Positions 50,219 to 57,910 of a stretch of DNA of 64,000 bases are shown here, piece after piece. Origin of the DNA: Hyphomicrobiales bacterium (GTDB lineage: Bacteria > Pseudomonadota > Alphaproteobacteria > Rhizobiales > Rhizobiaceae); assembly GCA_900472485.1 (NCBI GenBank), contig UCII01000018.1, positions 1 to 64,000 of the forward strand, read 5' to 3'. The number at the start of each line of letters is the position of its first letter. Within the stretch, counting starts at the first letter, position 1. A program made the position numbers and the translations under genes. The notes beneath the pieces were generated by a model, which did not search any database, had not been told where the DNA came from, and saw only the letters and a list, made by a program, of their open reading frames with translations.

Positions 50219-51271
50219 GTGACCGATACCGTCAAACTTCTAAGCCTTGCCGTCGCAACGCCCGACAATATCATTCTCCAGACCGACGCTGCCGAGACGG
50301 CTGGCCGTCTGTTCTCGGACCGCTTTCAGGACTTCAAATATCTCGCCCGCGTGTTCGAAAGCACCGGCATCCGCAAGCGCCATGTGGCGCGGCCGCTTTG
50401 CTGGTTCGAAGAGCCGCATGGCTGGCGGGATCGCATGGCTGCCTATACAGAGGTGGCCTCGGAGCTTTTCCGCCGGACGGCGGCTGCAGCGCTGCAACGC
50501 GCCGGTCTTGAGGCCCGGCATGTGGACTGCGTTGTTACCGTCTCATCCACCGGACTTGCGACGCCGAGCCTCGACGCGCGGCTCGCCGGCTTGATGGGCT
50601 TCCGCAGCGATATCGAGCGCGTGCCGGTCTTCGGGCTCGGCTGTGCAGCCGGCGTATCCGGTCTTGCGGTCGCGACGAAGATGGCACGAAGCCATCCGGG
50701 CGCTGTTGTCCTTTTTATCTCGATCGAACTCTGCTCCCTTGCCTTTCGGCTCGACGAACTGACACGGCCCAACATCATTGCCACCGCGCTGTTTGGCGAT
50801 GGAGCAGCAGCCTGCGTGCTGCGGGCCGGCGAAGGCGGAATTGCAGAGATCGAATCGACGGGCGAACATCTTTTCCCCGACAGCCTCAGCATCATGGGCT
50901 GGAAAATCGACGATACCGGCTTCGGCATCATCCTCGAACAATCGCTGCCAGTCTTTGCCGAAACGCATCTCAAGAGCGCCGTTGCCGGCATCCTGGAGCG
51001 ATCCCGGCTATTACTCTCGGATATCGACCGCTTCATCTGTCATCCCGGCGGCGCCAAGGTACTGGCGGCTCTCGAAAGCGCGCTCGGCCTTGAAGAAGGC
51101 TCGCTCGATATCGAACGCGAGGTGATCCGCGACTACGGCAACATGTCCTCGCCCACCGTAATGTTCGTGCTCGAGCGCGCGATCACGGCTGGCTTGCCGG
51201 AACGTTCCGCCCTGCTTGCCATGGGGCCGGGATTTTCGGCAAGCTGCATCACCTTGAAGAGGGTCGCCTGA
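50219..51271 (+). CDS. Type III polyketide synthase
   Basis: 350 residues, homodimeric ketosynthase of the chalcone/stilbene synthase family. Catalytic residues seen: Cys142 in VPVFGLGCAAGVSGL, His275 in RFICHPGGAK and Asn308 in YGNMSSPT. Other family elements: TVSSTGLATPSLDARL, ALFGDGAAACV and LLAMGPGFSASC. It condenses acyl-CoA starters with malonyl-CoA. The start GTG 50219 has GGAGAA upstream. It is joined by a TGATG overlap to a methyltransferase-like gene, as in BpsA/BpsB and SrsA/SrsB pairs that make alkylpyrones or alkylresorcinols. Product unknown. Confidence 0.93.
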   Translation: MTDTVKLLSLAVATPDNIILQTDAAETAGRLFSDRFQDFKYLARVFESTGIRKRHVARPLCWFEEPHGWRDRMAAYTEVASELFRRTAAAALQRAGLEARHVDCVVTVSSTGLATPSLDARLAGLMGFRSDIERVPVFGLGCAAGVSGLAVATKMARSHPGAVVLFISIELCSLAFRLDELTRPNIIATALFGDGAAACVLRAGEGGIAEIESTGEHLFPDSLSIMGWKIDDTGFGIILEQSLPVFAETHLKSAVAGILERSRLLLSDIDRFICHPGGAKVLAALESALGLEEGSLDIEREVIRDYGNMSSPTVMFVLERAITAGLPERSALLAMGPGFSASCITLKRVA

Positions 51272-51768
51272 TGCTGTGGCCTTCGATCACGCTTCTGGCC
51301 TTCGTGACGCTGCAGCGACTGGCGGAGCTCATCTATGCAAGGCATAACACCGCAGCACTCCTTGCCCGCGGAGCCCATGAACATGCAGCGGAGCACTATC
51401 CCTTCATGGTGGCGATGCATGCGGCCTGGCTGATCGGATTATGGTTCTTAGCCATCGGCCGGCCGGTCGATCCCTTCTGGTTCGTGCTGTTCATGGTGCT
51501 GCAGGCGACGCGCCTCTGGGTGCTGGCGACGCTTGGGGAACGCTGGACGACGCGCATCATCATATTGCCCGGCGCCGCTCTGGTGACCAAAGGTCCCTAT
51601 CGTTTCCTCAGCCATCCCAACTATGCCGTCGTCGTCGGCGAGATCGCCGTGCTGCCGCTTGCTTTCGGGCTGCCGCTTTATGCCGCAATCTTTTCTGTGC
51701 TCAACGGCATCATTCTCGCAATCCGAATCCGCGCCGAAAACGCCGGCCTGCGACAGACTGCAAACTGA
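51271..51768 (+). CDS. Isoprenylcysteine carboxyl methyltransferase-like membrane protein
   Basis: 165 residues with four or five hydrophobic segments (TLLAFVTLQRLAELIYA, PFMVAMHAAWLIGLWFLAIG, FWFVLFMVLQATRLWVLATLG, IAVLPLAFGLPLYAAIFSVLNGIIL). The hallmark ICMT segment is VTKGPYRFLSHPNYAVVVGEI. Members next to type III PKS genes (BpsB, SrsB) O-methylate the polyketide product, and that is the best guess here. ATG 51271 overlaps the PKS stop, so the two proteins are made together. Confidence 0.9.
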   Translation: MLWPSITLLAFVTLQRLAELIYARHNTAALLARGAHEHAAEHYPFMVAMHAAWLIGLWFLAIGRPVDPFWFVLFMVLQATRLWVLATLGERWTTRIIILPGAALVTKGPYRFLSHPNYAVVVGEIAVLPLAFGLPLYAAIFSVLNGIILAIRIRAENAGLRQTAN

Positions 51769-51886
51769 TCCGCATTTTTCAATTGCGCCGCTCAAATTTG
51801 GCAGGCATTTTCGATGCTTAGAGCACGGTCAGGCCATGCGGAACGACCGGGCGGCAATGCAATAGGCATGCGGATAGCAGGATAAG

Positions 51887-53134
51887 ATGACAAAGGACGC
51901 AATCGTTCTCGGCGCAGGCATCGTCGGCGTTTCGACGGCAATCCATCTGCAGCGACGGGGGCGGCAAGTCGTCCTCGTCGACCGCCAGCCACCAGGCCAG
52001 GGAACATCCTTCGGCAATGCCGGCCTGATCCAGCGCGAAGGTGTCGTGCCCTACGGCTTTCCGCAACAGTTCGGTCTGCTGCTGCGCTATGCCTTCAACA
52101 ACCGCATCGACGCGCATTATCATCTGCGCGCCCTGCCGGCGCAGATCGCCTTCCTCGCCCGCTATTGGTGGAACTCCAACACCAAGCGTCACGAGATGAT
52201 TTCGCGCGCCTATGCGCCGCTGATCGAACATTCTGTCAGCGAGCACAACGATCTCATCGAAGCCTCGCATGCCGAAGAGCTCATTCGCAAGAACGGTTGG
52301 GTGGAACTGTTCCGTTCGAACGAGAAGCGCGACGCCGAGTTTGCCGAGGCCGCGCGCCTCAACCGCGAATTCGGGATCGGCTACGACGCACTGAGCAGTG
52401 CGGAGATCACAACCATGGAGCCGCATCTCAGAGGCAATTTTTCCGGCGCGCTTCGCTGGCGCGACCCCTGGTCGGTGCTCGACCCGCACGGGCTGACGGC
52501 GACCTATCGCCGCTATTTCGAAAGCATTGGCGGCCGTGTGACGACCGGGGATGCCGTCTCGCTCGGCATGGCCGGCTCCGCCTGGAGAATGGTGACGGCG
52601 GAAGGGTCGATCGAGGCGGAGGATGTCGTCGTCGCACTCGGCCCCTGGGCCGATATCGTGACGAAACGCTTCGGCTATGCCTTTCCGCTCGGGGTCAAGC
52701 GCGGCTATCACATGCATTACGCCGCCGAGGGCAATGCCATCCTCAACAACTGGACGCTGGATGCCGAGCGCGGCTACCTGCTGGCACCGATGAGCCGCGG
52801 TATCCGGCTGACGACTGGCGCCGAATTCGCCCTGCGCGATGCTCCCAAGACACCGGTCCAGCTCGACCGTGCCGAAGCCGTCGCGCGCACCACCTTCCCG
52901 CTCGGCGAGCGGCTCGACCCGGAACCCTGGATGGGCGCGCGGCCTTGCACGCCAGACATGATGCCGATCATCGGCAAGGCGCCACGGCACAACGGCCTAT
53001 GGTTTGCTTTCGGCCATGCTCATCACGGGCTGACGCTCGGGCCCGTGACCGGCCGCGTGCTCGCCGAGCTCATTACCGGCGAAAAGCCCTTTATCGATAT
53101 TTCGGCTTATGCTCCGGGCCGGTTTGCACCGTAA
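51887..53134 (+). CDS. FAD-dependent oxidoreductase, DadA-like
   Basis: 415 residues. N-terminal FAD motif AIVLGAGIVGVSTAIHLQRRGRQVVLVDRQPPGQGTSFGNAG, a long helical/substrate domain, GVKRGYHMHY, and the C-terminal GARPCTPDMMPIIGKAPRHNGLWFAFGHAHHGLTLGPVTGRVLAELI, typical of D-amino-acid dehydrogenase or glycine-oxidase-type enzymes. Oxidises an amino acid or amine and passes electrons to the chain. ATG 51887 has AGGAT. It lies 118 bases after the PKS pair, with no proven connection. Confidence 0.91.
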   Translation: MTKDAIVLGAGIVGVSTAIHLQRRGRQVVLVDRQPPGQGTSFGNAGLIQREGVVPYGFPQQFGLLLRYAFNNRIDAHYHLRALPAQIAFLARYWWNSNTKRHEMISRAYAPLIEHSVSEHNDLIEASHAEELIRKNGWVELFRSNEKRDAEFAEAARLNREFGIGYDALSSAEITTMEPHLRGNFSGALRWRDPWSVLDPHGLTATYRRYFESIGGRVTTGDAVSLGMAGSAWRMVTAEGSIEAEDVVVALGPWADIVTKRFGYAFPLGVKRGYHMHYAAEGNAILNNWTLDAERGYLLAPMSRGIRLTTGAEFALRDAPKTPVQLDRAEAVARTTFPLGERLDPEPWMGARPCTPDMMPIIGKAPRHNGLWFAFGHAHHGLTLGPVTGRVLAELITGEKPFIDISAYAPGRFAP

Positions 53135-53143
53135 GCTTATGAT

Positions 53144-53671
53144 TTAGAGAATTGCTTTCAAGCTTTTGACAGAGGCATCGACGATCTCTTCGATCGTGGC
53201 GTCAATGTCGACCGTGACGACGCCGGGCTCGCCGGTCGGCACTTCCAAAGTCTGCAATTGGCTTTCGAGCAGCGACGTCGGCATGAAATGCCCCTTGCGC
53301 TCGCCCATACGCTTCGTCAGCAGCTCTTTCGAGCCTTCGAGATAGATGAAATAGAGGTGGCCACCGGCAGACGCCCGCAGCCGTTCGCGATAGACGCGCT
53401 TCAGCGCCGAGCAGGTAACGGCAACGCCTTCGCCTTTCGCAAGACTTGCCGATATTTCCTGGCCGATCTTTTCCAGCCAGGGCCAGCGATCCTCGTCCGT
53501 CAGGGGGATGCCCTTGCTCATCTTCTCGACGTTGGCGGCCGGATGCAGGGCATCGCCTTCGATGAAATGGATGCCGAGCTGAGCAGCCACGCCCTCGCCG
53601 ATTGAAGATTTGCCGCTGCCGCTGACACCCATGACGATGATGGCAAACGGGATTTTGGATGTTTCACTCAT
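53144..53671 (-). CDS. gntK: Gluconokinase
   Basis: 175 residues. Phosphorylates gluconate to 6-phosphogluconate. Seen: IVMGVSGSGKSSIGEGVAAQLG (Walker A), FIEGDALHPAANVEKMSKGIPLTDEDRWPWLEKIG with the diagnostic GDALHPxxNxxKM, CSALKRVYRERLR, and GHFMPTSLLESQLQTLE. Length (175) is the family's norm. Single gene; no gnt transport or regulator genes next to it. It converges on the DadA-like gene with a nine-base gap. Confidence 0.95.
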   Translation of the reverse strand: MSETSKIPFAIIVMGVSGSGKSSIGEGVAAQLGIHFIEGDALHPAANVEKMSKGIPLTDEDRWPWLEKIGQEISASLAKGEGVAVTCSALKRVYRERLRASAGGHLYFIYLEGSKELLTKRMGERKGHFMPTSLLESQLQTLEVPTGEPGVVTVDIDATIEEIVDASVKSLKAIL

Positions 53672-53744
53672 GTTGTCTTCTGCCTTGAATGACGGATGCC
53701 AATGATCGTCAGGCGGGTCTGCCGTCGACGCATCCGATTGCCTA

Positions 53745-53886
53745 GCCCCTCACCCTAGCCCTCTCCCCGTAAACGGGGCGAGGGAACGACGGAGCAAGCC
53801 AATCGGTCACCGCGCCTAGGACAAGCAGCGCTAGGCAAGATCAGCCCCCTCGCCCCGTTTACGGGGAGAGGGTTGGGGTGAGGGGC
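53745..53886. repeat. 142-base long inverted repeat with 40-base arms
   Basis: Left arm 53745-53784 and right arm 53847-53886 match as reverse complements at 38 of 40 positions, around a 62-base centre that has its own GCCTAG...CTAGGC palindrome. Each arm also contains CCCCGTAAACGGGG. Same framing as the 19218-19377 element. It lies between gntK and dppF, downstream of dppF on the minus strand. Confidence 0.92.
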
Positions 53887-53932
53887 AAGCAACAAGAGGC
53901 GAAAGTCGAACCTGCCCGATTCGCAACTTGGA

Positions 53933-54886
53933 TCAATCCAGCGGAAAGAAACAGGAAAATTTATGCGTTCCCTCGCCCGCCAGTTCCGGCTCGACCTGCC
54001 GGCACTTGTCCTGGGCACGCCAGCAGCGCGGGTTGAAGTGGCATCCCTTCGGCGGATTGAGCGGCGACGGCAGCTCGCCCTGCAGGCGGATGCGGTTCTT
54101 CTCGCGATCCGGATCGGCGATCGGCGTCGCCGACAGAAGGGCAGCAGTATAGGGATGGCGCGGCCGGCTGAAGACCTCTTCGGCCGTGCCGGTTTCCACC
54201 GGACGTCCGAGATACATGACCATCACATCGTCTGCGATATGACGCACGACGGAGAGGCCATGCGAGATGAAGAGATAGGCAAGCCCCATCTCTTTCTGCA
54301 GGTCCATCAAAAGGTTCAGGACTTGCGCCTGGATCGACAGATCGAGTGCGGACACCGGCTCATCGAGCACCAGCACCTTCGGCCGCAGCATCAGGGCACG
54401 CGCGATGGCGATGCGCTGGCGCTGGCCGCCCGAGAACATATGCGGGTAACGATCATAGTGTTCCGGACGCAGACCGACGCGTGCCATCATCTCCTCCACC
54501 TTGCGGCGGCGGGTGGCGGCATCATCATCCGTGTTGATCTTCAGCGGCTCTTCCAGGATGGAGCCGACCTTCTGGCGCGGGTTCAGCGAGCCATAGGGGT
54601 TCTGAAACACGATCTGCACGGCGCTGCGCAGGCTGCGGTCGCCGAGCCTGGCGGGCTTGCCGTCGATCAGCAGCTCGCCAGCCGTCGGGTTTTCGATCAT
54701 CGTCACCAGACGAGCGAGCGTTGACTTACCGCAGCCGGATTCACCAACAACGGCCAACGTGCGGCCTGACTGCAGGCTGAAGCTGACGCCGTTCAGCGCC
54801 TTGACCGTCGCTTCCGGTTTGAAGGTGCCCCGCTTGACGGTGTAGAAGCGGGCGAGATCGCGCCCTTCGAGAACAGCGCCGGTCAT
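53933..54886 (-). CDS. dppF: Dipeptide ABC transporter ATP-binding protein DppF
   Basis: 317 residues. ABC motifs: VVGESGCGKSTLARLVTMIENPTAG, QIVFQNPYGSLNPRQKVGSILEEPL, HMFSGGQRQRIAIARALMLRPKVLVLDEPVSALD and SHGLSVVRHIADDVMVMYLGRPVE. The C-terminal oligopeptide cluster domain with conserved cysteines (GCHFNPRCWRAQDKCRQVEPEL) is intact and binds 4Fe-4S in some relatives. ATG 54886 overlaps the dppD stop as ATGA and has AGGAGG behind it. Last gene of dppABCDF. The symbol is by analogy with the rhizobial Dpp system. Confidence 0.93.
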   Translation of the reverse strand: MTGAVLEGRDLARFYTVKRGTFKPEATVKALNGVSFSLQSGRTLAVVGESGCGKSTLARLVTMIENPTAGELLIDGKPARLGDRSLRSAVQIVFQNPYGSLNPRQKVGSILEEPLKINTDDDAATRRRKVEEMMARVGLRPEHYDRYPHMFSGGQRQRIAIARALMLRPKVLVLDEPVSALDLSIQAQVLNLLMDLQKEMGLAYLFISHGLSVVRHIADDVMVMYLGRPVETGTAEEVFSRPRHPYTAALLSATPIADPDREKNRIRLQGELPSPLNPPKGCHFNPRCWRAQDKCRQVEPELAGEGTHKFSCFFPLD

Positions 54887-55899
54887 GCGGCACCTCCTGC
54901 TTTTTGCGTGGTGGCAATGCCGGGATGGCCGAGCGGCTTGCCATGTTGCAGCGGATAATTGCATAGCGCTACGCCCAGTTCGGGCCCCTGACGCTTGACG
55001 CCCTTGTCGCATTCCAGCGTTGCAAAGGAGCAGCGCGGCGCAAAGAGACAGCCAGTCGGCCGATCGTGCTGACCGGGAACGACGCCGGCGATCGATGGCA
55101 GGCGCTCGCCGACCTCGGCGCGCTCCGGCAGAGCCGAAAGAAGGGCTGCCGTATAGGGATGATGCGGATCGCGGAACAGTTCCTTGACCGGCTGCTCCTC
55201 GACCTTCTGGCCGGCATATTGCACCTGCACGCGCTCCGCCGTTTCGGCAACGACGCCCATGTCGTGGGTAATGAGCACGAGCGCCATGCCCTGCTCCCGC
55301 TGCAAGCGCACGAGCAGGTCGAGGATCTGCGCCTGGATCGTCACGTCGAGGGCGGTCGTGGGCTCGTCTGCGATCAGCAGCTTCGGATTGCAGGCGAGAG
55401 CCATGGCGATCATGACGCGCTGGCTCATACCACCGGACATCTGATGCGGGAAGTTCGACAAGCGATCCGCAGGGGCTGGAATGCCGACGAGATTCAACAG
55501 CTCGATCGAGCGTTCACGGCGCGCCTTGCGGTCGAGGCCCATATGGATGCGGAGCGTCTCGCCGAGCTGGAAGCCGACCGTGAAGCACGGGTTGAGGCTC
55601 GACATCGGCTCCTGGAAGATCATGGCCATGTCCTTGCCGATGATCTTGCGGCGCTGACGCGAGGAGATACCGCGCAGGTCCTTGCCATCGAACATCATGC
55701 GGTCGGCGGTGATCTTCGCCGTCCAGGGCAGAAGGCCCATCATGGCAAGCATGGATACGGATTTGCCGGAACCAGATTCGCCGACGATCGACAGGATCTC
55801 TCCCTTGTCGCATGTCAGCGAGACGCCATCGACCGCCCGGAAAAGGCCGGACGAGGTCTGGAATTCGACGGAGAGGTTTTCAATATCGAGGAGTGCCAT
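54883..55899 (-). CDS. dppD: Dipeptide ABC transporter ATP-binding protein DppD
   Basis: 338 residues. ABC motifs: SIVGESGSGKSVSMLAMMGLL, IFQEPMSSLNPCFTVGFQLGETLRIHMGL, HQMSGGMSQRVMIAMALACNPKLLIADEPTTALD and THDMGVVAETAERVQVQYAGQKVEE. The C-terminal cluster domain reads TGCLFAPRCSFATLECDKG. ATG 55899 overlaps the dppC stop (TAATG). With DppF it powers peptide uptake through DppBC. Confidence 0.93.
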   Translation of the reverse strand: MALLDIENLSVEFQTSSGLFRAVDGVSLTCDKGEILSIVGESGSGKSVSMLAMMGLLPWTAKITADRMMFDGKDLRGISSRQRRKIIGKDMAMIFQEPMSSLNPCFTVGFQLGETLRIHMGLDRKARRERSIELLNLVGIPAPADRLSNFPHQMSGGMSQRVMIAMALACNPKLLIADEPTTALDVTIQAQILDLLVRLQREQGMALVLITHDMGVVAETAERVQVQYAGQKVEEQPVKELFRDPHHPYTAALLSALPERAEVGERLPSIAGVVPGQHDRPTGCLFAPRCSFATLECDKGVKRQGPELGVALCNYPLQHGKPLGHPGIATTQKAGGAA

Positions 55900-56807
55900 T
55901 ACGACCTCTTCAGCTTCGGGTCGAAGGCATCGCGCAGGCCGTCGCCCATCAGGTTGATGGCGAGCACCGTGATCAGGATGCAGAGACCGGGGAAAGTAAC
56001 GAGCCAAGGGTTGCTCTGGAAGAATTCGCGCGAGTCGGCGAGCATCGTGCCCCATTCCGGCGTCGGCGGCTGGGCGCCTTGGCCGAGAAAGCCGAGCGCG
56101 GCGGCTTCGAGAATGGCGGCCGAGAAGGCGAGTGTCGCCTGCACGATCAGCGGACCCAGACAGTTCGGAAGTATGGTCTTGAACATCAGCCGCAGATGGC
56201 CCGCGCCGGCAACCCGCGAGGCGATGACATATTCCTTGTCCCGCTCGGCCATGACGGAGGCGCGCGTCAGACGGACGAAATGCGGCTGGTTGACGATCGA
56301 GATTGCGATCATCGCATTGATCAGACCCGGGCCGAGGATTGCCACGAGCACTAGGGCGAGCAGCAGCGACGGAACCGCAAGAATGATGTCCATGACACGC
56401 ATGATGATCGTGTCGATACGACCACGGGCATAGCCGGCGACAAGTCCGATCAAAATGCCGACTATCGCCGAAAGCGAGGCGACGACGAGGCCGATGAACA
56501 GCGAGAAGCGCGTGCCGTAAATGAGGCGCGACAGGAGATCGCGACCGTTGGCATCGGTGCCGAGCAGGAAACTGCTGTTGCTGCCCTCCGCCCAGGCGGG
56601 CGGCAGGCGCTGCATATCGCTGCCGTAGGCAATATCGGGATTATGCGGCGCCACGACGCCGGCAAAGATTGCCAGAAACAGGACGAAGAGGAAGATCGCA
56701 AGGCCGATGACGGCGCCCTTGTTGCGAGAGAAATAATACCAGAACTCCGCAAGAGCGGAAGGACGGTCGGATTTGACACTAACCGTTTTGACGCTAACCG
56801 TGCTCAT
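55899..56807 (-). CDS. dppC: Dipeptide ABC transporter permease DppC
   Basis: 302 residues, six membrane segments. Seen: the N-terminal EFWYYFSRNKGAVIGLAIFLFVLFLAIF, FLLGTDANGRDLLSRLIYGTRFSLFIGLVV, and the EAA-type loop EYVIASRVAGAGHLRLMFKTILPNCLGPLIV that contacts the ATPases, then LGFLGQGAQPPTPEWGTML. ATG 56807; its stop overlaps dppD. Nine bases separate it from dppB. Confidence 0.94.
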   Translation of the reverse strand: MSTVSVKTVSVKSDRPSALAEFWYYFSRNKGAVIGLAIFLFVLFLAIFAGVVAPHNPDIAYGSDMQRLPPAWAEGSNSSFLLGTDANGRDLLSRLIYGTRFSLFIGLVVASLSAIVGILIGLVAGYARGRIDTIIMRVMDIILAVPSLLLALVLVAILGPGLINAMIAISIVNQPHFVRLTRASVMAERDKEYVIASRVAGAGHLRLMFKTILPNCLGPLIVQATLAFSAAILEAAALGFLGQGAQPPTPEWGTMLADSREFFQSNPWLVTFPGLCILITVLAINLMGDGLRDAFDPKLKRS

Positions 56808-56816
56808 GGGCCGCTC

Positions 56817-57821
56817 CTAGTGACGAATGCGTGGATTGACGAAGCCGTAGAGCAGGTCGACGACGAGATTGACGAGCATGACGATGCCGGCGATCAGCAA
56901 CAAGCCGCCCTGCACCACCGGATAATCGCGCTTGAAGACCGCATCGATCATCCATTTGCCGATACCCGGCCAGGAGAAGATGCTTTCCGTCAGGATGGCG
57001 CCGCCGAGCAGCACGCCGACCTGCAGGCCAATCGTGGTGACGACGGGGATCATCGCATTTCGCAGTGCATGTACCGAAACGACGCGCAGCGGCGAGAGGC
57101 CCTTGGAGCGGGCCGTACGCACATAATCCTCGCCGAGCACTTCGAGCATCGCCGAGCGCGTCTGGCGGGCGATAACGGCGAGCGGGATCGTGCCAAGCAC
57201 GATGGTCGGCAGGATCAGCGAATTGAAAGCGGACCAGAAGGCGCCCTTTTGGCCGGACAGAAGGCTATCGATCAGCATGAAGCCGGTGATCGGCTTGAAG
57301 AAATAGATGAGTCCGATACGGCCCGAAACCGGCGTCCAGTGCAGATAGCCGTTGAAGACGATGATAAGCAGCAAGCCCCACCAGAAGATCGGCATGGAAT
57401 AGCCGACGAGGGCGACGCCCATGACGCTCTGGTCGAACCACGTGCCCCGCTTCACGGCGGCGAAAACGCCGGCCGGTATGCCAAGACAGATCGCGAGGAT
57501 CATGGCACAGATCGACAGCTCGAGCGTGGCCGGGAAGAAGGTCAAAAAGTCGGTCAGCACGTCACGCTTTGTGGTGATCGAGGTGCCGAGATCGCCATGA
57601 AGGGCATTCCAGATATATCGGCCGTACTGCACGACCATCGGCTGGTCGTAGCCGAGATCGTGGGTGATCTGCGCATGGCGTTCCGGCGACATGACGCGTT
57701 CGCCCGACAGCAGCATGACAGGATCGCCGGGAAGCAGGCGGATGAAAGAGAAGGCGACGATCGATACGCCGAGGAATGTCGGGATCAGCACCGCTAGCCG
57801 GCTGAGGAGAAATCGCAACAT
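56817..57821 (-). CDS. dppB: Dipeptide ABC transporter permease DppB
   Basis: 334 residues, six membrane segments. Typical start RFLLSRLAVLIPTFLGVSIVAFSFIRLLPGDPVMLLSGER, the EAA loop EDYVRTARSKGLSPLRVVSVHALRNAMIPVVTTIGLQVGVLLGGAILTESIF and the C-terminal PGIGKWMIDAVFKRDYPVVQGGLLLIAGIVMLVNLVVDLLYG. Forms the channel with DppC. Separated from dppA by two hairpins in the 89-base gap. Confidence 0.94.
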   Translation of the reverse strand: MLRFLLSRLAVLIPTFLGVSIVAFSFIRLLPGDPVMLLSGERVMSPERHAQITHDLGYDQPMVVQYGRYIWNALHGDLGTSITTKRDVLTDFLTFFPATLELSICAMILAICLGIPAGVFAAVKRGTWFDQSVMGVALVGYSMPIFWWGLLLIIVFNGYLHWTPVSGRIGLIYFFKPITGFMLIDSLLSGQKGAFWSAFNSLILPTIVLGTIPLAVIARQTRSAMLEVLGEDYVRTARSKGLSPLRVVSVHALRNAMIPVVTTIGLQVGVLLGGAILTESIFSWPGIGKWMIDAVFKRDYPVVQGGLLLIAGIVMLVNLVVDLLYGFVNPRIRH

Positions 57822-57840
57822 GGCAGATGTCCAAATTTTT

Positions 57841-57892
57841 CCGGCGGTCAGACAGAGTGTCTGACCGCCGGGTCGCCCGGTCCTAGCCGGGC
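57841..57892. promoter_or_regulatory. Two hairpins between dppA and dppB
   Basis: A 14-base perfect palindrome (CCGGCGGTCAGACA, GAG loop, TGTCTGACCGCCGG; 57841-57871) and a second hairpin (GCCCGG...CCGGGC; 57875-57892) lie 20 and 50 bases before the dppB start. Neither has a T-run on the transcribed side, so they more likely stabilise the dppA end and lower dppBCDF expression relative to the binding protein. Confidence 0.7.
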
Positions 57893-57910
57893 ATTCTCAC
57901 AGATTTTTCG

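Noticed and set aside
51887..53134. SrsC-type hydroxylase completing the type III PKS pathway
   Set aside because: The protein has DadA-like amino-acid oxidase features, not those of an aromatic FAD monooxygenase, and is separated by 118 bases.
53745..53886. Insertion sequence or attachment site
   Set aside because: No transposase, no flanking direct repeats recognised; treated as a palindromic intergenic repeat.
55066..56433. 455-codon plus-strand frame opposite dppD/dppC
   Set aside because: Antisense shadow across two well-supported genes and their junction.
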